Notes: a model not told the origin generated them from the letters alone. Counted from the first letter of the stretch, positions 9,441 to 23,560 are shown. The stretch: 64,000 bases of DNA from Protula sp. h YS-2021 (GCA_949752745.1 OX457027.1:61424329-61488328); one strand, 5' to 3'. A program made the numbers and translations.

Positions 9441-12400
9441 AAAAGTTAAGAAAGAGATGTCTATGTGACCCTGACCTTCTTGGTCAAGTTGAAAATCGAA
9501 AAAAAAAATTGACCATTCTCTGGAATACGGTCACAGATAAAGCAATTTAAGCTCATTTTTGACCGTCTGAGCCTCAGAGACCTTTTTGGTCAAGGTCAAG
9601 TCAAATACCAGAAGTTGATCATTATGTCGAAAACAGTTATAACTAGAGCGGTTTTTAGCTCATTTTCGTCCCTTTTTGGCATAAGGTACATCGGTGACCT
9701 AGACCCTTTTTATGAATTATCCAAATGGGTCATTCTGTTATCTAGAGGAATTCGACCTTGTTATTATTTTCTTTTGCCACTGTCACAGAAAAGTAGGTTT
9801 TATCCAGGAAAAATCTCAACCCTGATTGGCAGGGTGTGGATGGGCTGGTACTACCCCAGTCAACAGTGTCAGTGAGGTGCCTTGCCTAATCACACAATCT
9901 GACAATGTCCGTGTGGTGCCTTGCCTGAGCGCACAACGCGACAATGTCAGTGAGGTGCCTTGCTTGACCACATAATGTGACAATATCAGTGAGGTGTCTT
10001 GCCTGGGCACATAATTCATTATTAGGTATATTACCTGGGTACACAATGCGATAATGGCAGTGTGGAGCGCTTCAGCGCAGTATGTAACAATATCAGCAAA
10101 GTGACTTATGTTAGCACACAATGCCATAATTTCTGTGACGTGTCTTGCCTGAGAGCGCAATGCAACCATGCTAGTAAGGTGTTTTGCCTGAATGCAAAGA
10201 TGGAACAATTTCGAGCTCTTTTCGACAGTTTCGCCTAAAATAGCTTAAGAACAACAAAACGCATTGGTCAAGGTTAAAGTTGAAAACCGAAAGTTGACCA
10301 TTATCTCGAATTAAAGACAGCGATTTTGCGCTCATTTTAGACCTTAAGGCCTAACTAACATTAAATAGGAGATACCTCGGAGACCTTAACGTTCTCGGAA
10401 AAGGTCACAGTTGAAAACCAGAAGCTGACTAGAAAACGCTTAAACAGAGAGCTGTTTTGAGCTCATTTTCGATTCTTTGACTCTAAAACTTGTAACATAT
10501 GAGGTACCTCGTGAAACTGACCTCAGTCAAATTCAAAGTCGAAAACCGGAAGATGATCATTATCTCCAAAACAATAGTCACAGATAAAGCAATTTGAGCT
10601 CATCCTCGTCAAGGTCAAAAGTCAAAAACCACAAGTTGACTATTATGTTGAAAACAGTTATAACTAGAGCAGTTTTTAGCTCATTTTCGACCCTTTATGC
10701 ATACGAGGTACATCGGTGACCTAGACCCCTTTTATGGATTATCAAAATGGGCCATTCTGTTATCTAGAGGAATTCGATCTAGTTATTATTTTTTTGCCAC
10801 TGTCACAGAAAATAGGTTTTATCCAGGAAAAATCTCAACCCTGATTGGCAGGGTGTGGATGGGCTGGTACTACCCCAGTCAACAGTGTCAGTGAGGTGCC
10901 TTGCCTAATCACACAATCTGACAATGTCCGTGTGGTGCCTTGCCTGAGCGCACAACGCGACAATGTCAGTGAGGTGCCTTGCTTGACCACATAATGTGAC
11001 AATATCAGTGAGGTGTCTTCCCTGAGCACATAATGCACTATTCAGTATATTGCCTGGATACACAATGCGATAATGCCAGTGTGGAGCGCTTCAGCGCAGT
11101 ATGTAACAATATCAGCAAAGTGCCTTATGTGAGCACACAATGCCATAATTTCTGTTACGTGTCTTGCCTGAGAGCACAATGTAACCACGCCCATTTTAGA
11201 CCTTAAGGCCTAACTAACATTAAATAGGAGATACCTCGGAGACCCTGACCTTCTCGGAAAAGGTCACAGTTGAAAACCAGAAGCTGACTAGAAAACGGTT
11301 AAACAGAGAGTTGTTTTGAGCTCATTTTCGATTCTTTGGCTCAGAACTTGTAACATATGAGGTACCTCGTGAAACTGACCTCAGTCAAGTTCAAAGTCGA
11401 AAACCCGAAGATGATCATTATCTCCAAAACAATTAGAAATAGAGCGATGTCGAGCTCTTTTCAGACCGTTTCACCAAAATAGTTCTCGGTCACGGTCAAA
11501 GTCAACATAATCTAGAAATGGATTAGAGCGATTTCGAACTCTTTCCGCACCGTGTGAAATAGTTCGCGTTCACGGTCAAAGTCAACAAGCGAAAGTTCAC
11601 TATAATCTGGAAAAGGATTAGAGCGACTTCGAACTCTTGTTTCGACTGTTTCATCTAAAAATATTTGACAGATGCCTATGTGACCCTGACCTTCTTGGTC
11701 AAGTTGAAAACCGAATAAAAAGAAATTGACCATTCTCTGGAACACGATCACAGATAAAGCATTTTGAGCTCATTTTCGACCGTCTGAACTCAGACACCTT
11801 CTTGGTCAAGGTCAAAAGTAAAAAACCAGAAGTTGACCATTATCGAAAACAATTATTACTAGAGAGGTTTTTAGCTCATTTTCGACCCTTTAGGCATACG
11901 AGGTACATCGGTGACCTAGACCCTTTTTATGCATTATCCAAATGGGTCATTCCGTTATCTAGAGGAATTCGACCTAGTTATTGTTTTTTCGCCACTGTCA
12001 CAGAAAAGTAGGTTCAATCCAGGAACATCTCAACCCTGACTGGCAGGGTGTGGATGGGCTGGTACTACCCAAGTCAACAGCGTCAGTGAGGTGCCTTGCC
12101 TAATCACACAATCTGACAATGGTGAGGTGCCTTGCCTAATCACACAATCTGACAATGTCCGTGTGGTGCCTTGCCTGAGCGCACAACACGACAATGTCAG
12201 TGAGGTGCCTTGCTTGACCACATAATGTGACAATATCAGTGAGGTGTCTTTCCTGGGCACATAATTCACTATTAAGTATATTACCTGGGTACACAATGCG
12301 ATAATGGCAGTGTGGAGCACTTTAGCGCAGTATGTAACAATATCAGCAAAGTGCCTTATGTGAGCACACAATGCCATAATTTCTGTGACGTGTTTTGCCT

Positions 12401-15060
12401 GAGAGCACAATGCAACCATGCTAGTGAGGTGTTTTGCCTGAATGCAAAGATGGAACAATTTCGAGCTCTTTTCGACAGTTTCGCCTAAAATAGCTTAAGA
12501 AAAAGAAAACGCATTGGTCAAGGTTAAAGTTGAAAACCGAAAGTTGACCATTATCTCGAATTATGAGCGATTTTGCGCTCATTTTAGACCTTAAGGCCTA
12601 ACTAACATTTAATAGGAGATACCTTGGAGACCTTAACGTTCTCGGAAAAGGTCACAGTTGAAAACCAGAAGCTGACTAGAAAACGGTTAAACAGAGAGCT
12701 GTTTTGAGCTCATTTTCGATTCTTTGACTCTAAAACTTGTAACATATGAGGTACCTCGTGAAACTGACCTCAGTCAAATTCAAAGTCGAAAACCCGAAGA
12801 TGATCATTATCTCCAAAACAATTAGAAATAGAGCGATGTCAAGCTCTTTTCAGACCGTTTCACCAAAATAGTTCTCGGTCACGGTCAAAGTCGACATAAT
12901 CTAGAAATGGATTAGAGCGATTTCGAACTCTTTTCGCACCGTGTGAAATAGTTCGCGTTCACGGTCAAAGTCAACAAGCGAAAGTTCACTATAATCTGGA
13001 AAAGGATTAGAGCGACTTCGAACTCTTGTTTCGACCGTTTCATCTAAAAATGTTTAAGAGATGCCTTTGTGACCCTGACCTTCTTGGTCAAGTTGACAAC
13101 CGAATAAAACGAAATTGACCATTCTCTCTAACACGGTCACAGATAAAGCAATTTGAGCTCATTTTCGACCGTCTGAACTCAGACACCTTCTTGGTCAAGG
13201 TCAAAAGTAAAAAAACCAAAAGTTGACAATTATTACTTGAGAGGTTTTTAGCTCATTTTCGACCCTTTAGGCATACGATGTACATCCGCGACCTAGACCC
13301 TTTTTATGGATTATCCAAACGGGTCATTCCGTTATCTAGAGGAATTCGACTTAGTTATTATTTTTTCGCCACTGTCACAGAAAAGTAGGTTTAATCCAGG
13401 AAAAATCTCAACCCTGATTGGCAGGGTGTGGATGGGCTGGTACTACCCAAGTCAACAGCGTCAGTGAGTTGCCTTGCCTAATCACACAATCTGACAATGT
13501 TGAGGTGCCTTGCCTAATCACACAATCTGACAATGTCCGTGTGGTGCCTTGCCTGAGCGCACAACACGACAATGTCAGTGAGGTGCCTTGCTTGACCACA
13601 TAATGTGACAATATCAGTGAGGTGTCTTTCCTGCGCACATAATTCACTATTAAGTATATTACCTGGGTACACAATGGGATAATGGCAGTGTGGAGCGCTT
13701 CAGCGCAGTATGTAACAATATCAGCAAAGTGCCTTATGTGAGCACACAATGCCATAATTTCTGTGACGTGTTTTGCCTGAGAGCACAATGCAACCATGCT
13801 AGTGAGGTGTTTTGCCTGAATGCAAAGATGGAACGATTTCGAGCTCTTTTCGCCAGTTTCGCCTAAAATAGCTTGAGAAAAAGAAAACCTCTTGGTCAAG
13901 GTTAAAGCTGAAAACCGAAAGTTGACCATTATCTCGAATTAAAGACAGCGATTTTGCGCTCATTTTAGACCTTAAGGCCTAACTAACATTAAATAGGAGA
14001 TACCTCGGAGACCTTGACCTTCTCGGAAAAGGTCACAGTTGAAAACCAGAAGCTGACTAGAAAACGGTTAAACAGAGAGCTGTTTTTAGCTCATTTTCGA
14101 TTCTTTGACTCTAAAACTTGTAACATATGAGGTACCTCGTGAAACTGACCTCAGTCAAATTCAAAGTCGAAAACCCGAAGATGATCATTATCTCCAAAAC
14201 AATTAGAAACAGAGTGATGTCGAGCTCTTTTCAGACCGTTTCACCAAAATAATTCTCGGTCACGGTCAAAGTCGACATAATCTAGAAATGGATAAGAGCA
14301 ATTTCGAACTCTTTTTCGACCGTTTCACCGAAATAGTTCGCGTTCACGGTCAAAGTCAACAAGCGAAAGTTCACTATAATCTGGAAAAGGACTAGAGCGA
14401 TTTCGAACTCTTGTTTTCATCGTTTCATCTAAAAAAAGTTAAGAAAGAGATGTCTATGTGACCCTGACCTTCTTGATTAAGTTGAAAATCGAAACAATGA
14501 AATTGACCATTCTCTGGAAAACGGTCACAGATAAAGCAATTTGAGCTCATTTTCGACCGTATGAGCTCAGATACCTTTTTGGTCAAGGTCAAAAGTCAAA
14601 AACCAGAAGTTGACCATTATGTCGAATACAGTTGTAACTAGAGCGGTTTTTAGCTCATTTTCGACCCTTTAGGCATACGAGGTACATCGGTGACCTACAC
14701 CCTTTTTATGGATTATCAAAATGGGTCATTCTGTTATCTAGAGGAATTCGATCTAGTTATTTTTTTTGCCACTGTCACAGAAAAATAGGCTTTATCCAGG
14801 AAAAATCTCAACCGTGATTGGCAGGGTGTGGATGGACTTGTACTACCCCAGTCAACAGTGTCGGTGAGGTGCCTTGCCTAATCACACAATCTGACAATGT
14901 CCGTGTGGTGCCTTGCCTGAGCGCACAACGCGACAATGTCAGTGAGGTGCCTTGCTTGACCACAGGTGACAATATCAGTGAGATGTCTTGCCTGGGCACA
15001 TAATGCACTATTCAGTATATTACCTGGGTACACAATGCGATAATGGCAGCGTGGAGCGCT
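9441..15060. repeat. Satellite array, mainly form C units
   Basis: Anchors are at 9816, 10835, 12030, 13408 and 14808, with irregular steps of 1019-1400 bp caused by internal deletions. One example is near 10575, where the text jumps from ccaaaacaat to agtcacagataaag. The SINE insertion site is empty in these units (for example near 10527 and 12770). Units at 12030 and 13408 carry one extra subrepeat beginning near 12118 and 13497, shared with the units at 3509 and 4901. No coding sequence is supported. Confidence 0.88.
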
Positions 15061-15075
15061 TCAGCGCAGTATGTA

Positions 15076-15357
15076 TAGTATTGTATTGTATTGTTCTTTA
15101 GATCCCTTTCAACTGCTATGGTCATATCTCTATCCCCCTGCCACATTATACTGAAATGGGGCATTCCAGCCCTCCTTCTAACCCTTAGAAGTGGAGTGCC
15201 TCACAGGGTAGCAAGAAGGAGTCCCAATTTTAAAGTTTGCAAAGATGGAACAATTTCGAGCTCTTTTCGACAGTTTTAAAGTCTTAGGTATGACCCGACC
15301 GGGGTTTGAACCCACGATCTCTCAGTCTCGAGGCGGACACTAGGCCACCGAGGCTGG
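15076..15357 (-). mobile_element. tRNA-derived SINE with a satellite insert, in the second LINE block only
   Basis: The tRNA-like head is at the high-coordinate end and the (ATACA)n-type tail at 15076. A 15-bp target-site duplication, tcagcgcagtatgta, flanks it at 15061-15075 and 15358-15372. The corresponding place in the other block (about 6241-6256) is an uninterrupted empty site. The B-box region (ggtttgaaccc on the plus strand) is present; the A-box region has lost about 9 bases. A 46-bp satellite piece (15236-15281) sits between body and head, bordered on both sides by ttttaaag, and it ends in the same junction that marks form A satellite units. Confidence 0.9.
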
Positions 15358-15372
15358 TCAGCGCAGTATGTA

Positions 15373-15450
15373 ACAATATCAGCAAAGTGCCTTATGTGAG
15401 CACATAATGCCATAATTTGTGACGTGTCTTGCCTTAGATACCTCGGAGAC
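15373..15450. repeat. Satellite fragment between SINE and LINE copy 2
   Basis: It continues the unit interrupted by the SINE, then jumps from gacgtgtcttgcct to agatacctcggagac just before the LINE tail. The same jump is present at about 6313-6334, showing that the satellite deletion predates the large duplication. Confidence 0.85.
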
Positions 15451-17448
15451 ATCATCATCATCATAGCTTTTATATAGCGCAAAATCAAGTGGTAAACTTG
15501 CTCAGTGCGCTTTACAAGCAGATTAACAGAAGCAAAATTCTGGAAACTCCTTGGTAAAGTAGTGTGTTTTAAGTTTTTTCTTTAAAATATCAAGTTTCGG
15601 AACTCTTTATTGAATTGGGAATCTGATTCCATATGGCAGGAGCTGCATGGGAAAATGCACGGTCACCAGCGGTTTTCAATTTAGTCTTTGGAACTCTTAA
15701 GGAGGATTTGTGAATTTGAGCGTAGCAATCGCGTGTTCTGTTGCACGATTAACAGTTCGCGGAGGTAATCGGGCCCTTTTCCGTTCAGAGCTTTGAACGT
15801 AATAAGGGCAATTTTGAACTGTATCCTGTAACGGACGGGCAACCAGTGAAGCTTAAATAATCCAAAGCTTATGCGGTCATGCTTTCTCAGACCTAGAACT
15901 AGTCTGGCCGCTGCATTTTGTAGGCGCTGTAGTTTATCCAAAAGATACTCATCAATACCGTATAAAGTTCCACTGCAGTAGTCTAATTGTGATGTGATTA
16001 ATGCCTGAACAAATGTTCGTGTTGCATCTTTAGTTAGGTATGCCGGTATGGATCGTACAAGGCCTATGTTTGCATAACCTTTACGAATAATATGCTGTAC
16101 GTGAGACGACATGTTTACTTTGTTGTCAATCATAACTCCGAGATCACGGACGCATGCCTCAGCGCTAATGTCTTCATCACCCACTCTTATGCTATTGTAC
16201 ATTTTCAATGGTTGGCGTTCAGAACCGATCAGCATAAATTCCGTTTTATCACAATTTAATTTCAAGCGATTTTGAGTCATCCATCGTGACAAGGATTCAA
16301 TGCATGATTCTAACAAGGCTTTGGCTGCGTTTTGGGAATCTATGTAGCTTGGATTTAGGTCCTTGTATAATTGTGTATCGTCGGCAAACATATGGAACAT
16401 TACTAAAAGTGAACGGATGGTACTGCCCAGCGGTGTTGTATATTTGGTATATCTCCAAGGGCCTAGGCCTGAGCCTTGTGGCATTCCAGTGGTAAGCTGC
16501 AGATGTCTTGACTTTACATTGTTGATTTGAACGCTCTGAAACCTGTCTTTGAAGTAAGATCGAAACCAAGATTTTGCCGACCCATTTATTCCGATTAATG
16601 TTTCCAGGCGATCTACGAATATAGTGTGTAGAATGGTATCGAATGCAGCGCTGAGATCCAAGAGGGTGAGTAGGGTAATTTTTCCATGGTCCATGTTATT
16701 TAAAATGTCGTTTGTTACTCGCAACAACGCCGTTTCCGTGCTGTGGTTGCGCCTGTATGCGGACTGATTCACTTCGTCTAATTTATGTTGTTCGCAATAG
16801 GTAGTAAGCTGGTCTACTGCTATTCTTTCAATGACTTTGGAAATGGAGGATAGGTTTGAGATCGGCCGAAAATTCTTATAGGATGTGTCGTTAGCTTTTT
16901 TTTGGAACTGGTGTTATCAATGCCGCTTTCATCTTTCCAGGCATGTATCCTTCCGAAAGTGATCTGTTTATTATGATTGACATGGAAGGCAAGAGTTCAT
17001 CTACGCCCTGCTTCAGTAATTCCGTGGAGACGCTAGAACATACTTTTTAATCTGCTCATTTGTCAGAGCCGTGAAACTAAAGAAGTACTTTTTGTGAATT
17101 CTTGTTGGCAAGTAGGGATCGACATGTCCTTATTGTGCTCTGTATAATTATCGAGGAACTCACTTATTTTGTCTATTTTGGTTTTGAAAAAATTAGTGAA
17201 TTCATTTGCAAGACTTTCGCTCTTTTCAGCACTTGGGTATTTGGTTGTTGACTGCTTATTGCAGATTTTGTTTACTAGATGAAAAGGGCTTTGAGGTCTT
17301 TTTCATGTTCTAGAATTGCTGCGTTAAAAAACTGTTTTTTCTTCTTACTGATGAGGTGCTGTGTCTTGTTTGTCTGACTTTTGAGTTTTGACAAGTTAGT
17401 TGCAGATGGGTGTTTTAGCCAAGCACTTCTAGTTTGCGTCTGTACTGT
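15451..17448 (-). mobile_element. 5'-truncated CR1/L2-like LINE, copy 2
   Basis: It aligns with 6335-8333 almost base for base at an offset of about 9114. It shares the 5' truncation point, the 3' (ATG)n tail, the satellite deletion at both flanks and the homopolymer frameshift. It differs by scattered substitutions and a 2-bp deletion near 15698 (gaactcttaagg instead of gaactcttttaagg). This is one LINE insertion copied with its satellite surroundings. Confidence 0.88.
15520..17060 (-). pseudogene. Reverse transcriptase pseudogene of LINE copy 2
   Basis: The intact frame runs from 16772 to 15681 (363 codons), with DLSAAFDT, TGMPQGSGLGP and FADDTQLY as in copy 1. The 2-bp deletion near 15698 shifts the frame and truncates the C-terminal part seen in copy 1. 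The upstream homopolymer frameshift near 16894 is shared with copy 1. Substitutions include LLDLSAAFDT here against LFDLSAAFDT in copy 1. Neither copy can encode an active protein. Confidence 0.85.
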
Positions 17449-20400
17449 TATGAAAGAGATGTCTATGTAACCCTGACCTTCTTGGTCAAGTTGAAAATCG
17501 AAAAAAACAAATTGACCATTCTCTGGAATACGGTCACAGATAAAGCAATTTAAGCTAATTTTTGACCGTCTGAGCCTCAGAGACCTTCTTGGTCAAGGTC
17601 AAGTCAAATACCATAAGTTGATCATTATGTCGAAAACAGTTATAACTAGACCGGTTTTTAGCTCATTTTCGTCCGTTTTGGCATAAGAGGTACATCGGAG
17701 ACCTAGACCCTTTTTATGAATTATCCAAATGGGTCATTCTGTTATCTAGAGGAATTCGACCTTGTTATTATTTTCTTTTGCCACTGTCACAGAAAAGTAG
17801 GCTTTATCCAGGAAAAATCTCAACCCTGATTGGCAGGGTGTGGATGGGCTGGTACTACCCCAGTCAACAGTGTCAGTGAGGTGCCTTGCCTAATCAAACA
17901 ATCTGACAATGTCCGTGTGGTGCCTTGCCTGAGCGCACAACGCGACAATGTCAGTGAGGTGCCTTGCTTGACCACATAATTTGACAATATCAGTGAGGGG
18001 TCTTGCCTGGGCACATAATTCACTATTAAGTATATTACCTGGGTACACAATGCGCTAATGGCAGTGTGGAGCGCTTCAACGCAGTATGTAACAATATCAG
18101 CAAAGTGCCTTAAGTGAGCAAACAATGCCATAATTTCTGTGACGTGTCTTGCCTGAGAGAACAATGCAACCATGCTAGTGAGGTGTTTTGCCTGAATGCA
18201 AAGATGGAACAATTTCGAGCTCTTTTCGACAGTTTTAAAGTCTTAGGTATGACCCGACCGGGGTTTGAACCCACGATCTTCCAGTCTCGAGGCGGACACT
18301 CAGTCAAGTTCAAAGTCGAAAACCGGAAGATGATCATTATCTCCAAAACGGTTAGAGACAAAGTGATCATTATCTCCAAAACGGTTAGAGACAAAGTGAT
18401 TTCGAGAGCAAAGACGAAAACCAGAAGATGATCATTATCTCCAAACATTTAGATACAGAACGATGTCGAACTCTTTTCGGACCCTTTCACCGAAATAGTT
18501 CTCATTTACGGTCCAAGTCAACAAGCGAAAGTTCACTATAAGTTTGAAAAGGATTAGAGCGATTTCAAACTCTTGTTTCGATCGTTTCATCTGAAAAAAA
18601 GTTAAGAAAGAGATGTCTATGTGACCCTGACCTTCTTGGTCAAGTTCAAAATCGAAAAACAAATTGACCATTCTCTGGAATACGGTCACAGATAAAGCAA
18701 TTTAAGCTCATTTTTGACCGTCTGAGCCTCAGAGACCTTCTTTGTCAAGGTCAAAAGTCAAATACCAGAAGTTGATCATCATGTTGAAAACAGTTATAAC
18801 TAGAGCGGTTTTTAGCTCATTTTCTTCCCTTTTGGCATAAGAGGTACATCGGTGACCTAGACCCTTTTTATGAATTGTCCAAATGGGTCCTTCTGTTATC
18901 TAGAGGAATTCGACCTAGTTATTATTTTCTTTTGCCACTGTCACAGAAAAGTAGGCTTTATCCAGGAAAAATGTCAACCCTGATTGGCAGGGTGTGGATG
19001 GGCTGGTACTACCCCAGTCAACAGTGTCAGTGAGGTGCCTTGCCTAATCACACAATCTGACAATGTCCGTGTGGTGCCTTGCCTGAGCGCACAACGCGAC
19101 AATGTCAGTGAGGTGCCTTGCTTGACCACAAAATGTGACAATATCAGTGAGGTGTCTTGCCTGGGCACATAATTCACTATTAAGTATATTACCTGGGTAC
19201 ACAATGCGATAATGGCAGTGTGGAGCGCTTCAGCGCAGTATGTAACAATATCAGCAAAGTGCCTTATGTGAGCACACAATGCCATAATTTCTGTGACGTG
19301 TCTTGCCTGAGAGAACAATGCAACCATGCTAGTGAGGTGTTTTGCCTGAATGCAAAGATGGAACAATTTCGAGCTCTTTTCGACAGTTTTAAAGTCTTAG
19401 GTATGACCCGACCGGGGTTTGAACCCACGATCTTCCAGTCTCGAGGCGGATACTCAGTCAAGTTCAAAGTCGAAAACCGGAAGATGATCATTATCTCCAA
19501 AACGGTTAGAGACAAAGTGATCATTATCTCCAAAACGGTTAGAGACAAAGTGATTTCGAGAGCAAAGACGAAAACCAGAAGATGATCATTATCTCCAAAC
19601 ATTTAGATACAGAACAATGTCGAACTCTTTTCGGACCCTTTCACCGAAATAGTTCTCATTTACGGTCCAAGTCAACAAGCGAAAGTTCACTATAAGTTGG
19701 AAAAGGATTAGAGCGATTTCAAACTCTTGTTTCGATCGTTTCATCTAAAAAAGTTAAGAAAGAGATGTCTATGTAACCCTGACCTTCTTGGTCAACTTGA
19801 GAATCGAAAAAAAAATTGACCATTCTCTGGAATACGGTCACAGATAAAGCAATTTAAGCTCATTTTTGACCGTCTGAGGCTCAGAGACCTTCTTGGTCAA
19901 GGTCAAAAGTCAAATACCAGAAGTTGATCATTATGTTGAAAACAGTTATAACTAGAGCGGTTTTTAGCTCATTTTCGTCCCTTTTGGCATAAGAGGTACA
20001 TCGGTGACCTAGACCCTTTTTATGAATTATCCAAATGGGTCATTCTGTTATCTAGAGCAATTCGGCCTTGTTATTATTTTCTTTTGCCACTGTCACGGAA
20101 AAGTAGGCTTTATCCAGGAAAAATCTCAACCCGGATTGGCAGGGTGTGGATGGGCTGGTACTACCCCAGTCAACAGTGTCAGTGAGGTGCCTTGCCTAAT
20201 CAAACAATCTGACAATGTCCGTGTGGTGCCTTGCCTGAGCGCACAACGCGACAATGTCAGTGAGGTGCCTTGCTTGACCACAAAATGTGACAATATCAGT
20301 GAGGTGTCTTGCCTGGGCACATAATTCACTATTAAGTATATTACCTGGGTACACAATGCGATAATGGCAGTGTGGAGCGCTTCAGCGCAGTATGTAACAT

Positions 20401-23400
20401 TATCAGCAAAGTGCCTTATGTGAGCACACAATGCCATAATTTCTGTGACGTGTCTTGCCTGAGAGAACAATGCAACTATGCTAGTGAGGTGTTTTGCCTG
20501 AATGCAAAGATGGAACAATTTCGAGCTCTTTTCGACAGTTTTAAAGTCTTAGGTATGACCCGACCGGGGTTTGAACCCACGATCTTCCAGTCTCGAGGCG
20601 GACACTCAGTCAAGTTCAATGTCGAAAACCGGAAGATGATCATTATCTCCAAAACGGTTAGAGACAAAGTGATCATTATCTCCAAAACGGTTAGAGACAA
20701 AGTGATTTCGAGAGCAAAGACGAAAACCAGAAGATGATCATTATCTCCAAACATTTAGATACAGAACGATGTCGAACTCTTTTCGGACCCTTTCACCGAA
20801 ATAGTTCTCATTTACGGTCCAAGTCAACAAGCGAAAGTTCACTATAAGTTGGAAAAGGATTAGAGCGATTTCAAACTCTTGTTTCGATCGTTTCATCTAA
20901 AAAAGTTAAGAAAGAGATGTCTATGTGACCCTGACCTTCTTGGTCAAGTTCAAAATCGAAAAACAAATTGACCATTCTCTGGAATACGGTCACAGATAAA
21001 GCAATTTAAGCTCATTTTTGACCGTCTGAGGCTCAGAGACCTTCTTGGTCAAGGTCAAAAGTCAAATACCAGAAGTTGATCATTATGTTGAAAACAGTTA
21101 TAACTAGAGCGGTTTTTAGCTCATTTTCGTCCCTTTTGGCATAAGAGGTACATCGGTGACCTAGACCCTTTTTATGAATTATCCAAATGGGTCATTCTGT
21201 TATCTAGAGGAATTCGGCCTTGTTATTATTTTCTTTTGCCACTGTCACAGAAAAGTAGGCTTTATCCAGGAAAAATCTCAACCCTGATTGGCAGGGTGTG
21301 GATGGGCTGGTACTACCCCAGTCAACAGTGTCAGTGAGGTGCCTTGCCTAATCAAACAATCTGACAATGTCCGTGTGGTGCCTTGCCTGAGCGCACAACG
21401 CGACAATGTCAGTGAGGTGCCTTGCTTGACCACAAAATGTGACAATATCAGTGAGGTGTCTTGCCTGGGCACATAATTCACTATTAAGTATATTACCTGG
21501 GTACACAATGCGATAATGGCAGTGTGGAGCGCTTCAACGCAGTATGTAACAATATCAGCAAAGTGCCTTATGTGAGCACACAATGCCATAATTTCTGTGA
21601 CGTGTCTTGCCTGAGAGAACAATGCAACCATGCTAGTGAGGTGTTTTGCCTGAATGCAAAGATGGAACAATTTCGAGCTCTTTTCGACAGTTTTAAAGTC
21701 TTAGGTATGACCCGACCGGGGTTTGAACCCACGATCTTCCAGTCTCGAGGCGGACACTCAGTCAAGTTCAAAGTCGAAAACCGGAAGATGATCATTATCT
21801 CCAAAACGGTTAGAGACAAAGTGATCATTATCTCCAAAACGGTTAGAGACAAAGTGATTTCGAGAGCAAAGACGAAAACCAGAAGATGATCATTATCTCC
21901 AAACATTTAGATACAGAACGATGTCGAACTCTTTTCGGACCCTTTCACCGAAATAGTTCTCATTTACGGTCCAAGTCAACAAGCGAAAGTTCACTATAAG
22001 TTGGAAAAGGATTAGAGCGATTTCAAACTCTTGTTTCGATCGTTTCATCTAAAAAAGTTAAGAAAGAGATGTCTATGTGACCCTGACCTTCTTGGTCAAG
22101 TTCAAAATCGAAAAACAAATTGACCATTCTCTGGAATACGGTCACAGATAAAGCAATTTAAGCTCATTTTTGACCGTCTGAGGCTCAGAGACCTTCTTGG
22201 TCAAGGTCAAAAGTCAAATACCAGAAGTTGATCATTATGTTGAAAACAGTTATAACTAGAGCGGTTTTTAGCTCATTTTCGTCCCTTTTGGCATAAGAGG
22301 TACATCGGTGACCTAGACCCTTTTTATGAATTATCCAAATGGGTCATTCTGTTATCTAGAGGAATTCGGCCTTGTTATTATTTTCTTTTGCCACTGTCAC
22401 AGAAAAGTAGGCTTTATCCAGGAAAACTCTCAACCCTGATTGGCAGGGTGTGGATGGGCTGGTACTACCCCAGTCAACAGTGTCAGTGAGGTGCCTTGCC
22501 TAATCAAACAATCTGACAATGTCCGTGTGGTGCCTTGCCTGAGCGCACAACGCGACAATGTCAGTGAGGTGCCTTGCTTGACCACAAAATGTGACAATAT
22601 CAGTGAGGTGTCTTGCCTGGGCACATAATTCACTATTAAGTATATTACCTGGGTACACAATGCGATAATGGCAGTGTGGAGCGCTTCAACGCAGTATGTA
22701 ACAATATCAGCAAAGTGCCTTATGTGAGCACACAATGCCATAATTTCTGTGACGTGTCTTGCCTGAGAGAACAATGCAACCATGCTAGTGAGGTGTTTTG
22801 CCTGAATGCAAAGATGGAACAATTTCGAGCTCTTTTCGACAGTTTTAAAGTCTTAGGTATGACCCGACCGGGGTTTGAACCCACGATCTTCCAGTCTCGA
22901 GGCGGACACTCAGTCAAGTTCAAAGTCGAAAACCGGAAGATGATCATTATCTCCAAAACGGTTAGAGACAAAGTGATCATTATCTCCAAAACGGTTAGAG
23001 ACAAAGTGATTTCGAGGGCAAAGACGAAAACCTTAAGATGATCATTATCTCCAAACAATTAGAAACAGAACGATGTCGAACTATTTTCGGACCCTTTCAC
23101 CGAAATAATTCTCGTTCACGGTCAAAGTCAACAAGCGAAAGTTCACTATAAGTTGGAAAAGGATTAGAGCGAATTCAAACTCTTGTTTCGATCGTTTCAT
23201 CTAAAAAAGTTAAGAAAGAGATGTCTATGTGACCCTGACCTTCTTGGTCAAGTTGAAAATCGAAAAAAATTTGACCATTCTCTGGAATACGGTCACAGAT
23301 AAAGCAATTTAAGCTCATTTTCGACCGTCTGAGCCTCAGAGACCTTCTTGGTCAAGGTCAAGTCAAATACCAGAAGTTGACCATTATGTCGAAAACAGTT

Positions 23401-23560
23401 ATAACTAGAGCGGTTTTTAGCTCATTTTCGTCCCTTTTGGCATAAGAGGTACATCGGTGACCTAGACCCTTTTTATGAATTATCCAAATGGGTCATTCTG
23501 TTATCTAGAGGAATTCGACCTTGTTATTATTTTCTTTTGCCACTGTCACAGAAAAGTAGG
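17449..23560. repeat. Satellite array, form A (1152-bp units)
   Basis: Anchors at 17820, 18974, 20126, 21278 and 22430 give steps of 1154, 1152, 1152 and 1152 bp. Neighbours are nearly identical by eye, so amplification is recent. Each unit carries a ~65-bp fragment of SINE head (for example 18236-18300), joined at ttttcgacag on one side and tcagtcaagttc on the other. It also has a 33-bp duplicated block, gtgatcattatctcc...gagacaaa. Relative to form B, the region from the satellite word cgcctaaaatagc to the SINE body is missing, about 441 bp, with a short T-run microhomology at the join. Confidence 0.92.

Noticed and set aside
6335..17448. Two independent LINE insertions
   Set aside because: Both share the same truncation point, satellite deletions and frameshift, which is best explained by one insertion copied in a larger duplication.
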